Shown here in pieces: positions 9,469-17,888 of a stretch of 64,000 nucleotides of DNA (the first letter of the stretch is position 1; the number at the start of each line of letters is the position of its first letter). The position numbers and the translations under genes are program-made. The stretch is taken from assembly GCA_044223995.1 (NCBI GenBank), contig JBGALE010000003.1, positions 1 through 64,000 of the forward strand. The letters run 5' to 3'. Under the pieces are notes generated by a model. That model worked only from the letters and a program-made list of their open reading frames with translations. It was not told the DNA's origin and did no database searches. The DNA is from JACMLD01 sp044223995 (GTDB lineage Bacteria; Bacteroidota; Bacteroidia; Chitinophagales; Chitinophagaceae).

Positions 9469-10776
9469 ATGAAAACAAAATCAATTAAGAAGGATAAGGT
9501 GAATATCATCACGCTCGGCTGCAGTAAAAATATGGTCGACAGTGAAGTACTGAGCGGCCAGTTGCTGGCGAATGATATTGATGTGGTGCACGAGAACAAA
9601 AAACTTGATCACAATATTGTGGTGGTGAATACCTGTGGGTTTATTGATAAGGCAAAAGAAGAAAGTGTCAACACGATACTCGATCAACTGGAACTGAAAA
9701 GAAGAGGGAAACTGGATAAAGTGTATGTGACGGGTTGTTTGAGCCAGCGTTACCGCGATGAACTGGAAAAAGAAATCCCGGATGTGGATGCCTGGTTTGG
9801 TACACTGGAGCTGCCGCTGATGCTGAAACAGTTTGATGCAGATTATAAAACTGATTTGCTGGGAGAGCGTTTGCTGGCTACACCTAAACATTATGCCTAC
9901 CTGAAAATATCCGAAGGCTGTAACCGTACCTGTGCTTTTTGTGCCATTCCATTGATGCGCGGTCAGCATATCAGCAAGCCTGTAGAAGAACTGGTGAGGG
10001 AAGCAGAAGGATTGGTAAAAAACGGTGTGAAGGAAGTCATGCTGATTGCGCAGGAACTGACATATTACGGACTGGATATTTATAAAAAAAGAATGCTGCC
10101 CGATTTATTACACCGGCTGGCAGATATACCCGGATTGGAATGGATCAGGTTGCATTATGCATATCCATCAAAGTTCCCATTGGAAATTTTAGATGTGATG
10201 CGTGAACGGGACAATATCTGCAATTACCTCGATATGCCCCTGCAGCATGCAGCGGATAATATGCTGAAGGCTATGAAACGGCAAATCACCCGTGCTGAAA
10301 TGGAAGAATTGCTGGCAGCAGTTCGTGAGAAAGTGCCGGGTATTTGTTTGCGTACCACCCTCATTGCTGGTTTTCCCGGTGAAACGCCGGATGATGTGGA
10401 GGAACTAAAAGCATTTTTAGTAAGGGAAAGATTTGACCGGGTGGGGATATTCCAGTATTCTCATGAAGAGGGAACATCTGCACACGATTTAACAGACGAT
10501 GTTCCTGCTGCAGAAAAAGAAAGAAGGGCACAGGATATCATGGAGACACAACAGGAAATTTCGCTGGAGAAGAATATGGAAAAGGTGGGTAAAGTAATGA
10601 AAGTATTAATTGATAAAAAAGAAGCCGGACGTTACCTTGGAAGAACGGAATTTGATTCTGTGGAAGTAGATAATGAAGTAGTCATCCATTCAGCAAAAAA
10701 ACTTACGCCGGGACAATTCGTTCAGGTAAAAATTACCAAAGCATTTGACTACGACCTGGAAGGTGAAGTCGTGTAA
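9469..10776 (+). CDS. rimO: ribosomal protein S12 methylthiotransferase RimO
   Basis: A 435-residue radical-SAM methylthiotransferase that adds a methylthio group to an Asp of ribosomal protein S12. The start at 9469 is preferred over upstream codons because it sits just after a -7 element and begins the family's N-terminus. In order: the MTTase N-terminal domain with Cys in LGCSKNMVDSE, NTCGFI and VTGCLSQRY (first iron-sulfur cluster); the radical-SAM CxxxCxxC in CNRTCAFCAIP; and a C-terminal TRAM domain (RTEFDSVEVDNEVVI). Full length. Confidence 0.95.
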   Translation: MKTKSIKKDKVNIITLGCSKNMVDSEVLSGQLLANDIDVVHENKKLDHNIVVVNTCGFIDKAKEESVNTILDQLELKRRGKLDKVYVTGCLSQRYRDELEKEIPDVDAWFGTLELPLMLKQFDADYKTDLLGERLLATPKHYAYLKISEGCNRTCAFCAIPLMRGQHISKPVEELVREAEGLVKNGVKEVMLIAQELTYYGLDIYKKRMLPDLLHRLADIPGLEWIRLHYAYPSKFPLEILDVMRERDNICNYLDMPLQHAADNMLKAMKRQITRAEMEELLAAVREKVPGICLRTTLIAGFPGETPDDVEELKAFLVRERFDRVGIFQYSHEEGTSAHDLTDDVPAAEKERRAQDIMETQQEISLEKNMEKVGKVMKVLIDKKEAGRYLGRTEFDSVEVDNEVVIHSAKKLTPGQFVQVKITKAFDYDLEGEVV

Positions 10777-10867
10777 GTAATCCGGTGCATCAACTGGAAT
10801 TATTCGCCGCCATTTATTGCAAACAAGGTTGTATCTTAATAAAAGTGCCTTTTTAAAAGGTGCAATC

Positions 10868-11377
10868 TTACTCCGTTTCGGTTTTCGGATTTTTATTGCT
10901 GCCCAATTGCTGGAAGAGGATGATGACAATCCCTATGGTAACATATAAGTCGGCAAAATTAAATATACCGCTGCGCAGGTTATTGATGCCCACATTCATA
11001 AAGTCGGTCACATGCCTGTCGAACAATATCCGGTCGATGATATTTCCCATGCCCCCGGAAAACAAAAGAGCAAGTGCCAGCATGACAGGATTGGATAAGT
11101 GTTTTGATTTGCTGATGGTATAAATAAATAAACCAACCAGGAATACCAGCGGTAATATATTAAATACCCAGAAACTGGTTGTTGTTGACCAGTTGGCGCC
11201 GAGGCTCAGGAAGGCGCCCGTGTTTTCTACATACTCCAGCCGAAATGTATTGTGATAATAGGAGATGGGAAGTTTATCTTTCAAATGCACTTTTGCCAAT
11301 TCCTTGGTGGCCCTGTCGCAACTGATAAATGCAGTGCATGTTAAACAGAAAACCAGAATCTTTACCCAGTGTTTCAT
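10868..11377 (-). CDS. lspA: lipoprotein signal peptidase LspA
   Basis: A 169-residue inner-membrane aspartic protease that removes lipoprotein signal peptides after lipidation. It has four predicted membrane segments. Family motifs are all present: DRATKELAK, VENTGAFLSL, the catalytic Asp regions GGMGNIIDR and FNFADLYVTIG, and VTDFMN. Convergent with rimO. Bacteroidota LspA typically ends with a short charged tail, as here (KNPKTETE). Confidence 0.95.
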   Translation of the reverse strand: MKHWVKILVFCLTCTAFISCDRATKELAKVHLKDKLPISYYHNTFRLEYVENTGAFLSLGANWSTTTSFWVFNILPLVFLVGLFIYTISKSKHLSNPVMLALALLFSGGMGNIIDRILFDRHVTDFMNVGINNLRSGIFNFADLYVTIGIVIILFQQLGSNKNPKTETE

Positions 11378-11473
11378 CGGTGTTTTTTATGGAGGCGGGT
11401 GCAAAATACTCCTTTTCCTGTTGTATCCGAATAGCAGGTCCCGCAATTCCAATGAGATTAACGATTTTTTTAT

Positions 11474-12394
11474 CTAGATGAAATCATCTGAATAGCGGTA
11501 GGCTTTTACCAGCGCTTCTTCGCCTTCCTTACCGGGGAGTACATTGCCGTGTTCCATACCGAGCACACCTTTGTATCCTTTGGCATGAATATGTTTAAAG
11601 ATATTTTTATAATTCATTTCGCCCGTGGTGGGTTCATTTCTTCCCGGGTTATCGCCAATCTGAAAATAACCGATTTCATCCCACACTTTATCGATGTTGT
11701 TGATGATATTTCCTTCGTTGCGCTGCATGTGAAACATATCGAATAAAATTTTGCAGGCCGGACTGTTTACTGCCTTGCAAACCATAAATGTTTGATCTGA
11801 ATGACGGAGAAAAAGATCAGGGTTATCGCTCAGCGGTTCCAGCACCATGACCAGGTTATGCGGCGCCAGTATATCGGCGGCTTTGCGCAGTGCACTGATC
11901 ACATTGGCCATTTGTATTTCTGTGGAGAGGCTGCGTTCATAATTACCGGGCACGACTGTCATCCATTTTGCGTTGCAGCGTTTGGCCACTTCAACGGCAG
12001 TTTTGCAATCTTTGATCATTAAGTCAATCCATTCCTGTTTTCCAGTCGTCAGCGATGTTTTCCAGTGCCAGCTATTGGAAGTGATCACAAATACACCCAT
12101 GGTCATGTTCAGTTTCGCCAATGTATCCCCGATTTTGGATTGCATTTCGGGTGTCCTTTCCATCATGCCATTGTCTTCAATGGCGCGGAAGCCAAGACCA
12201 TGGGCATATTTTATCTGGTCAAGAAAGTTATCATCTGCATGGCTGCGAAACATTCCATCGTGAATACCATAGTTGAGGTGAAATGGTTTACCATCGTCGG
12301 GTGTATTCAGTTTATTTTCTGCATTTGTATTGGAAGCGGTCAGCAAAGCGCCGCCGGCTAACAGGGATTGCTGCATGAATTGTCTGCGTTGCAT
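11474..12394 (-). CDS. exported hydroxypyruvate isomerase-like TIM-barrel protein
   Basis: A 306-residue sugar-phosphate isomerase/epimerase-type (AP-endonuclease 2 fold) protein. The start at 12394 gives a twin-arginine-like leader MQRRQFMQQSLLAGGALL; the open frame extends 13 codons further. Metal-ligand segments are visible: MVLEPL, KILFDMFHMQ, YFQIGDNPGR and LGMEHG, as in the hydroxypyruvate isomerase subgroup. The export signal argues against classical glyoxylate metabolism. In Bacteroidota such exported barrels often occur with Gfo/Idh/MocA enzymes acting on sugar derivatives. Confidence 0.82.
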   Translation of the reverse strand: MQRRQFMQQSLLAGGALLTASNTNAENKLNTPDDGKPFHLNYGIHDGMFRSHADDNFLDQIKYAHGLGFRAIEDNGMMERTPEMQSKIGDTLAKLNMTMGVFVITSNSWHWKTSLTTGKQEWIDLMIKDCKTAVEVAKRCNAKWMTVVPGNYERSLSTEIQMANVISALRKAADILAPHNLVMVLEPLSDNPDLFLRHSDQTFMVCKAVNSPACKILFDMFHMQRNEGNIINNIDKVWDEIGYFQIGDNPGRNEPTTGEMNYKNIFKHIHAKGYKGVLGMEHGNVLPGKEGEEALVKAYRYSDDFI

Positions 12395-12450
12395 AGTGTA
12401 AATGGTTTCTGCACTAAATTTACCTACATTCATTTATAAAAAACAAAATA

Positions 12451-13458
12451 TTGTTTAGGCGCTGTTTATTAATGGCCTGTCTTACCGGAATTGCATTCGC
12501 TGCAGCGGCCCAGTTGCAAAGGTTTAGTTTTACCCAGCCCAAAATGGGTTCTCCGCTTACTATTATTATTTATTGTGAAGACAGCCTGCGCGCAGCAACA
12601 CTCGCAAAGGGCTGTTATACCCTCGTTGATCATTATGTTGACATATACAGCGACTATATAGATTCGAGTGAATTGAACCGGCTTTGTGCCAGGTCAGGCA
12701 AAACAACTGAACCCATTGTGGTATCAGGTGAATTATATGATTTGTTATGGGCATCAAAAAAAGCGTGGTTATTGAGCGATGGTACATTCGATATTACACT
12801 GGGACCGGTGACCAGGCTTTGGCGAAAAGCAAGAAAAGAAAAAATATTTCCTGCAGACAGTTTGATAAAAGCGACACTGGCGCGGACTGGTTGCAGCAAT
12901 ATCCGGTTTGATACAGTAAGAAAGGCAGTATGCTTGTTGCGGCCGGGCATGCAAATTGATTTTGGCGGCATTGCCCAGGGATATATTGCACAGAAGCTCG
13001 CCGATTATCTTTCCTCGAAAAGAATTGTAAGCGCACTTATAAATGTCAGCGGCGATATCGTTGCCCTGGGAGCACCACCCGGCACTGAAGGATGGACGTT
13101 GGGGATTAATATGCCGGAAAATGAAGATGATGTTTTGCCAAAGCATGTGTTGTTACAAAGTATGGCTATTACTACTTCCGGCGATGTATATCAGTATATG
13201 GAGCATGACGGCAAACGATATTCGCATATTGTGAATCCGGCAACAGGTTATGGTATTACCTCGCAGCGCAATGTAACCGTCATTGCAAAAGACGGCGCAC
13301 TGGCCGACTGGCTCACCAAAGCGTGCAGCATCCTGCCGGTAAAAAAAGCAAAAAAACTGGCGGTATCGCTGGGAGCAGAGGTATTAATTGTGACATTGAA
13401 AAAAGGGAAGCCAGTTTTACAAAGCACCCGTGGATTTAAAAAATACTGGAAACAATAA
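12451..13458 (+). CDS. apbE: FAD:protein FMN transferase (ApbE family)
   Basis: A 335-residue ApbE-like flavinyltransferase that uses FAD to attach FMN covalently to Thr/Ser of exported flavoproteins. Family landmarks: SDGTFDITLGPVTRLWR, IDFGGIAQGYIAQKLADYL, ALINVSGDIVALG, SMAITTSGDVYQY and YSHIVNPATGYG. The frame opens with TTG at 12451, giving MFRRCLLMACLTGIAFAAAAQ, a complete signal peptide with basic residues. The first ATG (12472) would remove the basic residues, so the TTG start is favoured. No flavinylated partner is recognised in the window. Confidence 0.9.
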   Translation: MFRRCLLMACLTGIAFAAAAQLQRFSFTQPKMGSPLTIIIYCEDSLRAATLAKGCYTLVDHYVDIYSDYIDSSELNRLCARSGKTTEPIVVSGELYDLLWASKKAWLLSDGTFDITLGPVTRLWRKARKEKIFPADSLIKATLARTGCSNIRFDTVRKAVCLLRPGMQIDFGGIAQGYIAQKLADYLSSKRIVSALINVSGDIVALGAPPGTEGWTLGINMPENEDDVLPKHVLLQSMAITTSGDVYQYMEHDGKRYSHIVNPATGYGITSQRNVTVIAKDGALADWLTKACSILPVKKAKKLAVSLGAEVLIVTLKKGKPVLQSTRGFKKYWKQ

Positions 13459-13513
13459 TATACCGGTTTCTGATTATCGTCTTATCTTGGAATTCTTTCA
13501 AATCATACGCAAC

Positions 13514-14476
13514 GTGAGAAATAGCATTCCTGTTTTATTAACCCTCGTGATGGTATCCGGACTCCAGGCACAAAATGCAACGGATAGTTTCAGCGCTTAC
13601 CAGCAAAAAGTTCCCGGTTCTAACCTTTCGTTTAAAATGGTTCCTGTAAATGGCGGCAGCTTCCTGATGGGAAGCAATGGTTCAGAGCCCAACCGCGATC
13701 CCGATGAAGGACCGCAAAAAAATGTTGCCATTTCCCCTTTTTATATGGGCGCTTGTGAAGTGACCCGCGATGAATACGATGTATTTTATAAGGATGAAAC
13801 CGTAAGCCAGAATTCTGATGTGGACGCGGTCACAAGACCCAGTGCGCAGTATGTTGATCTGAGTTGGGGAATGGGAAAGGAGGGTGGCTATCCGGTGAAC
13901 AGCATGTCGCAACGCGGTGCATTGATGTATTGCCGGTGGCTGTATCACAAAACAGGTATTTTTTACCGCCTGCCAACAGAAGCAGAATGGGAATATGCCT
14001 GCCGTGCAGGAACGACTACTGCTTTTTATTTTGGTGATGATGTAAGCCAGGTGGATAAATATGCCTGGTCAAAGCAAAACAGTGGAGGTAAATTTCAAAA
14101 GGTAGGGCAGAAACTGCCCAATGCCTGGGGCCTGTATGATATGATGGGCAATGTGAGCGAATGGACATTGGATCATTATGATGCAAAGACACTGGAAAAA
14201 ATGCCGGATAATGCAAAAGATCCGGTGGTGGCGCCCACCGCAGCCAAATATCCCAAAGTATTGAGGGGCGGTGGTTTTACAGATGAACCCATTTATATGC
14301 GCAGCGCCAACCGTTTTAAATCTGATCCATCGTGGAACCGCCGTGATCCACAAATCCCAAAAAGTAAATGGTGGCTCACAGAAGCCATGTGGGTGGGCTT
14401 CCGGGTGGTGCGCCCGGTAAACCAGCCTTCCAAAAAAGAAGCCGAGGCATTTTATGATTCCTATCTTGGATTATAA
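13514..14476 (+). CDS. FGE-sulfatase-domain (SUMF1-fold) exported protein, non-catalytic type
   Basis: A 320-residue protein of the formylglycine-generating-enzyme fold. A GTG start at 13514 gives a good signal peptide (NSIPVLLTLVMVSGLQAQ); the ORF also opens upstream at 13430, overlapping apbE. Fold landmarks: GGSFLMGSNGSE, EVTRDEYDVF, RLPTEAEWEYACRAG, GLYDMMGNVSEWTLD, VLRGGGF and VGFRVVRP. The C-terminal region has no Cys pair, so true sulfatase-activating chemistry is unlikely. It resembles GldK-type and other structural FGE-fold proteins of Bacteroidota, but gliding partners are absent here, so no role is assigned. Confidence 0.82.
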   Translation: MRNSIPVLLTLVMVSGLQAQNATDSFSAYQQKVPGSNLSFKMVPVNGGSFLMGSNGSEPNRDPDEGPQKNVAISPFYMGACEVTRDEYDVFYKDETVSQNSDVDAVTRPSAQYVDLSWGMGKEGGYPVNSMSQRGALMYCRWLYHKTGIFYRLPTEAEWEYACRAGTTTAFYFGDDVSQVDKYAWSKQNSGGKFQKVGQKLPNAWGLYDMMGNVSEWTLDHYDAKTLEKMPDNAKDPVVAPTAAKYPKVLRGGGFTDEPIYMRSANRFKSDPSWNRRDPQIPKSKWWLTEAMWVGFRVVRPVNQPSKKEAEAFYDSYLGL

Positions 14477-14535
14477 GTAAATTGTGCTGACACACGATAC
14501 ATCTATTCTATTTTCCATTTCAAAAATAACCTGTT

Positions 14536-15885
14536 ATGAATAACGATGCTTCCAACAAATCAACGGCAACCAGGAGGGAATTTGTGAAACAATCTTCGCT
14601 TCTTGCCGGTTCACTGATTGCAGCTCCGCTGATTTCATCTGCCAATTATTTTTCCGGTTCGGATGATACCATTAAAATAGCACTCGTGGGTTGTGGTGGC
14701 CGCGGTACCGGTGCTGCGATGCAGGCTTTGCTGACCAAACAAAATATAAAACTGGTGGCCATGGCCGATGCATTCAGGGATAACCTCGATAATTGCTATA
14801 AGGCATTGACTGCAGACGATATTTCCGATACTTCCGGAAAACCGGGCAACCTCAAAAGCAGGATCGATGTTCCGGAAGAAAGAAAGTTTACCGGTTTCGA
14901 TGGATATCAAAAAGCGATCGCGCTGGCCGATGTGGTCATCCTGACAACACCTCCCGGTTTCCGCCCGATACACTTTGAAGAAGCGATAAAACAGGGCAAG
15001 CATGTATTCATGGAAAAACCAGTTGCTACTGATCCTGCCGGCATACAAAAAGTATTGGCCACTGCTGCCATTGCCAAACAAAAGAAATTAAATGTGGTGG
15101 TGGGTTTGCAAAGACATTACCAGAATTCTTACCGCGAATTGTTTAAAAGAAAAGATCAGATCGGTGATATTACATCTGCACAGGCATGGTGGAATAATGA
15201 TGGTGTTTGGGTGCGCCCGCGTAAACCTGGTCAGACTGAAATGGAATACCAAATGCGCAACTGGTATTATTTTGTATGGCTCTGTGGCGATCATATCCTG
15301 GAACAACATATTCACAATATCGATGTGATCAACTGGTTCAAGGGTGGTTATCCAGTGAAAGCGCAGGGAATGGGTGGAAGACAGGTGAGAAAGGGAAAAG
15401 ATCATGGTGAAATTTTTGATCACCATTATGTAGAGTTTGAATATGCCGATGGTTCCGTATTTAACAGCCAGTGCCGCCATATACCCGGCACCATGAGCAA
15501 AGTAGATGAGCTGCTGATAGGAACTAAGGGAAAAATATATTGTGGTGCTGCAAAAATTACCGATGGCAGGGGAAATACCATTTACCAGTACGATACAAAA
15601 ATGGAAAACAATCCTTATCAGACTGAACACGATGAATTGTTTGCCGCGATTGCGAAAGGTGAATATAAATTTGCGGATGCAGACAATGGGGCGAAAAGCA
15701 GCATGACGTCTATTTTGGGAAGGCTGGCAACTTATTCCGGCCAGGCTGTCGAATGGGATAAGGCAATTAATTCAGGGCTGGACCTGCATCCGAAAGTGTA
15801 TGCATGGGATGCCGTAACTCCGGTTGTTCCCAATGCCGATGGCTTTTATCCAGTAGCAGTGCCTGGTGTGACCAAATTTTTCTGA
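14536..15885 (+). CDS. exported Gfo/Idh/MocA-family oxidoreductase
   Basis: A 449-residue NAD(P)-dependent oxidoreductase. A twin-arginine leader (TRREFVKQSSLLAGSLIAAP) precedes the Rossmann fold IKIALVGCGGRGTGAAMQAL. The catalytic-Lys motif is EKPVATDP and the C-terminal sheet domain follows. Proteins with this layout commonly come exported and with bound cofactor. Acts on an unknown sugar derivative. Transcribed alone or with the FGE-fold gene (59 nt gap), and ended by a strong terminator. Confidence 0.88.
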   Translation: MNNDASNKSTATRREFVKQSSLLAGSLIAAPLISSANYFSGSDDTIKIALVGCGGRGTGAAMQALLTKQNIKLVAMADAFRDNLDNCYKALTADDISDTSGKPGNLKSRIDVPEERKFTGFDGYQKAIALADVVILTTPPGFRPIHFEEAIKQGKHVFMEKPVATDPAGIQKVLATAAIAKQKKLNVVVGLQRHYQNSYRELFKRKDQIGDITSAQAWWNNDGVWVRPRKPGQTEMEYQMRNWYYFVWLCGDHILEQHIHNIDVINWFKGGYPVKAQGMGGRQVRKGKDHGEIFDHHYVEFEYADGSVFNSQCRHIPGTMSKVDELLIGTKGKIYCGAAKITDGRGNTIYQYDTKMENNPYQTEHDELFAAIAKGEYKFADADNGAKSSMTSILGRLATYSGQAVEWDKAINSGLDLHPKVYAWDAVTPVVPNADGFYPVAVPGVTKFF

Positions 15886-15913
15886 GTTACTGATACCCGC
15901 TTAAAAAAATAGT

Positions 15914-15943
15914 GCCCTGTGGTAAAAACCACAGGGCTTTTTT
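15914..15943. terminator. bidirectional terminator
   Basis: GCCCTGTGGT, AAAA loop, ACCACAGGGC, then TTTTTT; an A-run lies on the left, so it can serve both the plus-strand oxidoreductase and the minus-strand DUF1508 gene. Confidence 0.88.
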
Positions 15944-16012
15944 AACAATCACCCAGAACTAAACACTTTTTTTAAAACACATCAACTTGAGAAAGGTATA
16001 TGTCAATCGGGA

Positions 16013-16363
16013 TTAAGGCTGTTTGAATTTGTATTCGAGATTGTACTCAACAGGTGCCATTATACCAATCCGCATAACCGCCGCCACACCGTTGTCCCTG
16101 GATACAAGATTTGTGTACACTTCACTGGTAGCGACGATCTGGCCGTTGGCAGCTTTGAGGTTAAAGAAATGCTGCCTGTTGCCGGATGTCTTCAATTCAT
16201 ATCGCCGCATGATGCTGCAATTTCTTTTCACGGCATCAACACCATTTTCACAGGCAGTCAGTAAAGTATAACCCTGGCTCGATAAAAGCACCTGGCCATT
16301 ATCGGCTTTTAGTATAAACTGGAAGTGCCCATTGGACCTTTTACTGATGATAAATTTTCCCAT
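16013..16363 (-). CDS. DUF1508 (YegP-like) tandem-repeat protein A
   Basis: A 116-residue protein made of two DUF1508 repeats: FQFILKADNGQVLLSSQGYT with a partner segment NGVDAVKRN, then FFNLKAANGQIVATSEVYTN with NGVAAVMR. The repeats form a compact fold of unknown function, often in stress-related settings. Close paralogue of the gene at 17183-17524, and its promoter shares the motif described at 16428-16495. No catalytic residues can be assigned. Confidence 0.88.
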   Translation of the reverse strand: MGKFIISKRSNGHFQFILKADNGQVLLSSQGYTLLTACENGVDAVKRNCSIMRRYELKTSGNRQHFFNLKAANGQIVATSEVYTNLVSRDNGVAAVMRIGIMAPVEYNLEYKFKQP

Positions 16364-16427
16364 ATTAGTTTTTTCTGAATTAAAATCAAGGATATTGTTT
16401 TGTTACCGGTTGCTATTGCATTTCAGT

Positions 16428-16495
16428 TCAAAATAGCGGAAGCTCCTTAGTTAGCTTTTAGCATTTATTCTACAAGTGCATAGAATTTCTTCTTA
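16428..16495 (-). promoter_or_regulatory. motif promoter A (upstream of DUF1508 gene A)
   Basis: On the plus strand: TTCTAC (16468-16473), GCATAGAA (16478-16485), 4 nt, TTCTTA (16490-16495). Read on the minus strand, exactly 32 nt after the motif lies TATTTTGA (16435-16428), a TAnnTTTG-like -7 element. Two other promoters in the window have the same layout and the same 32-nt spacing (17571-17638 and 30010-30078). Confidence 0.75.
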
Positions 16496-16533
16496 CTAAG
16501 GGTATTTATTTATGCGACTATAAACATTATAAT

Positions 16534-16559
16534 AAAAAAACCATCGCATGGGCGATGGT
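16534..16559 (-). terminator. terminator of the DUF1508-B/PH-domain operon
   Basis: CCATCGC (16541-16547), ATGG loop, GCGATGG (16552-16558). On the minus strand it is followed by a run of T (A-run at 16534-16540). Confidence 0.85.
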
Positions 16560-16590
16560 GGAAGAACATGGTACTTGAATTTGGTAATTG

Positions 16591-17178
16591 TCAGGAAGCG
16601 ATGGCAGGTTGTATTTTCTTTACTATCATGTCATAATCTTCAGGCGAAAGAACGCCCGAGGTTTTGAGTGCTGACAATTGTTTCAGCAGTGATTCCTTGG
16701 TATAACCTGGATGCAATGGGGGCCCTTTTAACTGGCTTTTCATTTTATGGTTCCACACACGAAGGTTGATCTCGGCCGACATCTCCCTGGCAGATTTCAG
16801 TGATCGTCCATGAACTACCTTTCCCAAATGCTGTACACGGCTAATGGCCAGGTGGCCACAATTAAAATAGGGGCTGAATAATAAGAAACTTACCAGCGAC
16901 TGGTAAATATCTTCCATCTGTATAACAGTTGTACTGCGTATTCCCGGTATAAAACCTTTTTTTATATACAAGGATGCAGACGTAAGTGTCCATTTCACCG
17001 ACAGCAACCAGGCGATGCGAAGCAGGTTGGCCATGATCCATGTGGCACCCATTATTTGTATGAATTTCCATTTGATCAGCAACAGCAGGATGGCAGGGAT
17101 CATCATCATGATCGGGTACAGGAAAGCAATCCAGTGTTTTTTGCAAGTGATGGTACGATGTATGTCGATAGCTGGCAT
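16591..17178 (-). CDS. membrane protein with bacterial PH domain and SHOCT-like tail
   Basis: A 195-residue protein. Two adjacent membrane segments (about residues 18-36 and 42-60) are followed by a bacterial PH (DUF304-like) domain (SASLYIKKGFIPGIRSTTVI), a basic linker, and a SHOCT-like terminal helix pair (LLKQLSALKTSGVLSPEDYD). Such proteins are membrane-associated and of unknown function. It begins 4 nt after the DUF1508-B gene, so they form one operon under promoter B. Confidence 0.75.
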   Translation of the reverse strand: MPAIDIHRTITCKKHWIAFLYPIMMMIPAILLLLIKWKFIQIMGATWIMANLLRIAWLLSVKWTLTSASLYIKKGFIPGIRSTTVIQMEDIYQSLVSFLLFSPYFNCGHLAISRVQHLGKVVHGRSLKSAREMSAEINLRVWNHKMKSQLKGPPLHPGYTKESLLKQLSALKTSGVLSPEDYDMIVKKIQPAIAS

Positions 17179-17182
17179 GCAA

Positions 17183-17524
17183 TCAATTTAATTGTTCAAG
17201 ATGTTCTACGATAGAAGCGCCGGGCGCATTTTCCATTACCTCATTCATTACCTCGTCCCTTTTTTCTTCTGTTTCATAGAAATCGCTCGTACCAATTACC
17301 TGGCCGTTGGAAGATTTGATAGTGAAATAATGATGTACCGGTGAGAAGGATTTTCGTTTGTACATTAAAAGGTTATTGCAATTTCGTTTGATTGCATTTA
17401 TCCCGTTCCTGCAGGCTGGCCTTCGGGTATACCCCTGGCTGTATAATAATATAGTGTTGTCACTATTCATAAGTATAAATTCAAATAGAATTTTTGACCG
17501 CATTGATATAATAAACTTGCCCAT
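17183..17524 (-). CDS. DUF1508 (YegP-like) tandem-repeat protein B
   Basis: A 113-residue paralogue of the protein at 16013-16363. The N-terminus is near-identical in layout (MGKFIISMRSKILFEFILMN), repeat one ends NGINAIKRNCNN, and repeat two is HYFTIKSSNGQVIGTSDFYE. The second repeat ends in an acidic, EKRDEV-rich segment unlike copy A. First gene of a two-gene operon with the PH-domain membrane protein, driven by the promoter at 17571-17638. Confidence 0.87.
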   Translation of the reverse strand: MGKFIISMRSKILFEFILMNSDNTILLYSQGYTRRPACRNGINAIKRNCNNLLMYKRKSFSPVHHYFTIKSSNGQVIGTSDFYETEEKRDEVMNEVMENAPGASIVEHLEQLN

Positions 17525-17570
17525 GACTGATGATTTGCAGGAATGAGAAATGCCACATGTTTTCAGGGCA

Positions 17571-17638
17571 AAAAGTTAGGCGAAAGAATGCGAAACAAGT
17601 TTAGTCAGATTTCTATCCGGGCATAGAATTTTTTCTAC
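17571..17638 (-). promoter_or_regulatory. motif promoter B (upstream of DUF1508 gene B)
   Basis: Plus strand: TTCTATC (17611-17617), GGCATAGAA (17620-17628), 4 nt, TTCTAC (17633-17638). On the minus strand, 32 nt after the motif, comes TAACTTTTTG (17578-17569), the likely -7 element, with the ATG about 45 nt further on. Same layout as promoters A and C. Confidence 0.78.
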
Positions 17639-17880
17639 AAATGAGGGCAGGAGGCAGAAGTCAGTACACAGGAGCCAGAGGTGAGAATAGAGAAGTTAGA
17701 AGTCAAATATCAAAAATCAAAAGTCAAGAACCAAATCCCAAACTCCCAATACCAAATTCTAAATAACAAGACCCAAATCCAGATCCAAATTTCAAATTCT
17801 AAGAAGCAGGAACCAAAAACCAAAATTTGAAACTCAAAACCTTAAACTAAAAACTGTAAACTCATCATGCAACAAAAGGT
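17639..17880 (+). repeat. low-complexity phrase repeat, copy 3
   Basis: Same vocabulary and orientation as 3466-3690: GGAGGCAGAAGTCAGTACAC, AAATCAAAAGTCAAGAACC, CCCAAACTCCCAATACCAAA, AACTCAAAACCTTAAAC. It lies between promoter B and the 3' end of the AraC gene. No ORF. Confidence 0.68.
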
Positions 17881-17888
17881 CAAGCGAC

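Noticed and set aside
10848..10860. CCTTTTT-AAAAGG as a terminator between rimO and lspA
   Set aside because: Stem has only two GC pairs and the arms do not extend; too weak to call.
15088..15630. 180-codon frame antisense to the MocA-type gene
   Set aside because: Shadow frame; the plus-strand gene has full-length homology.
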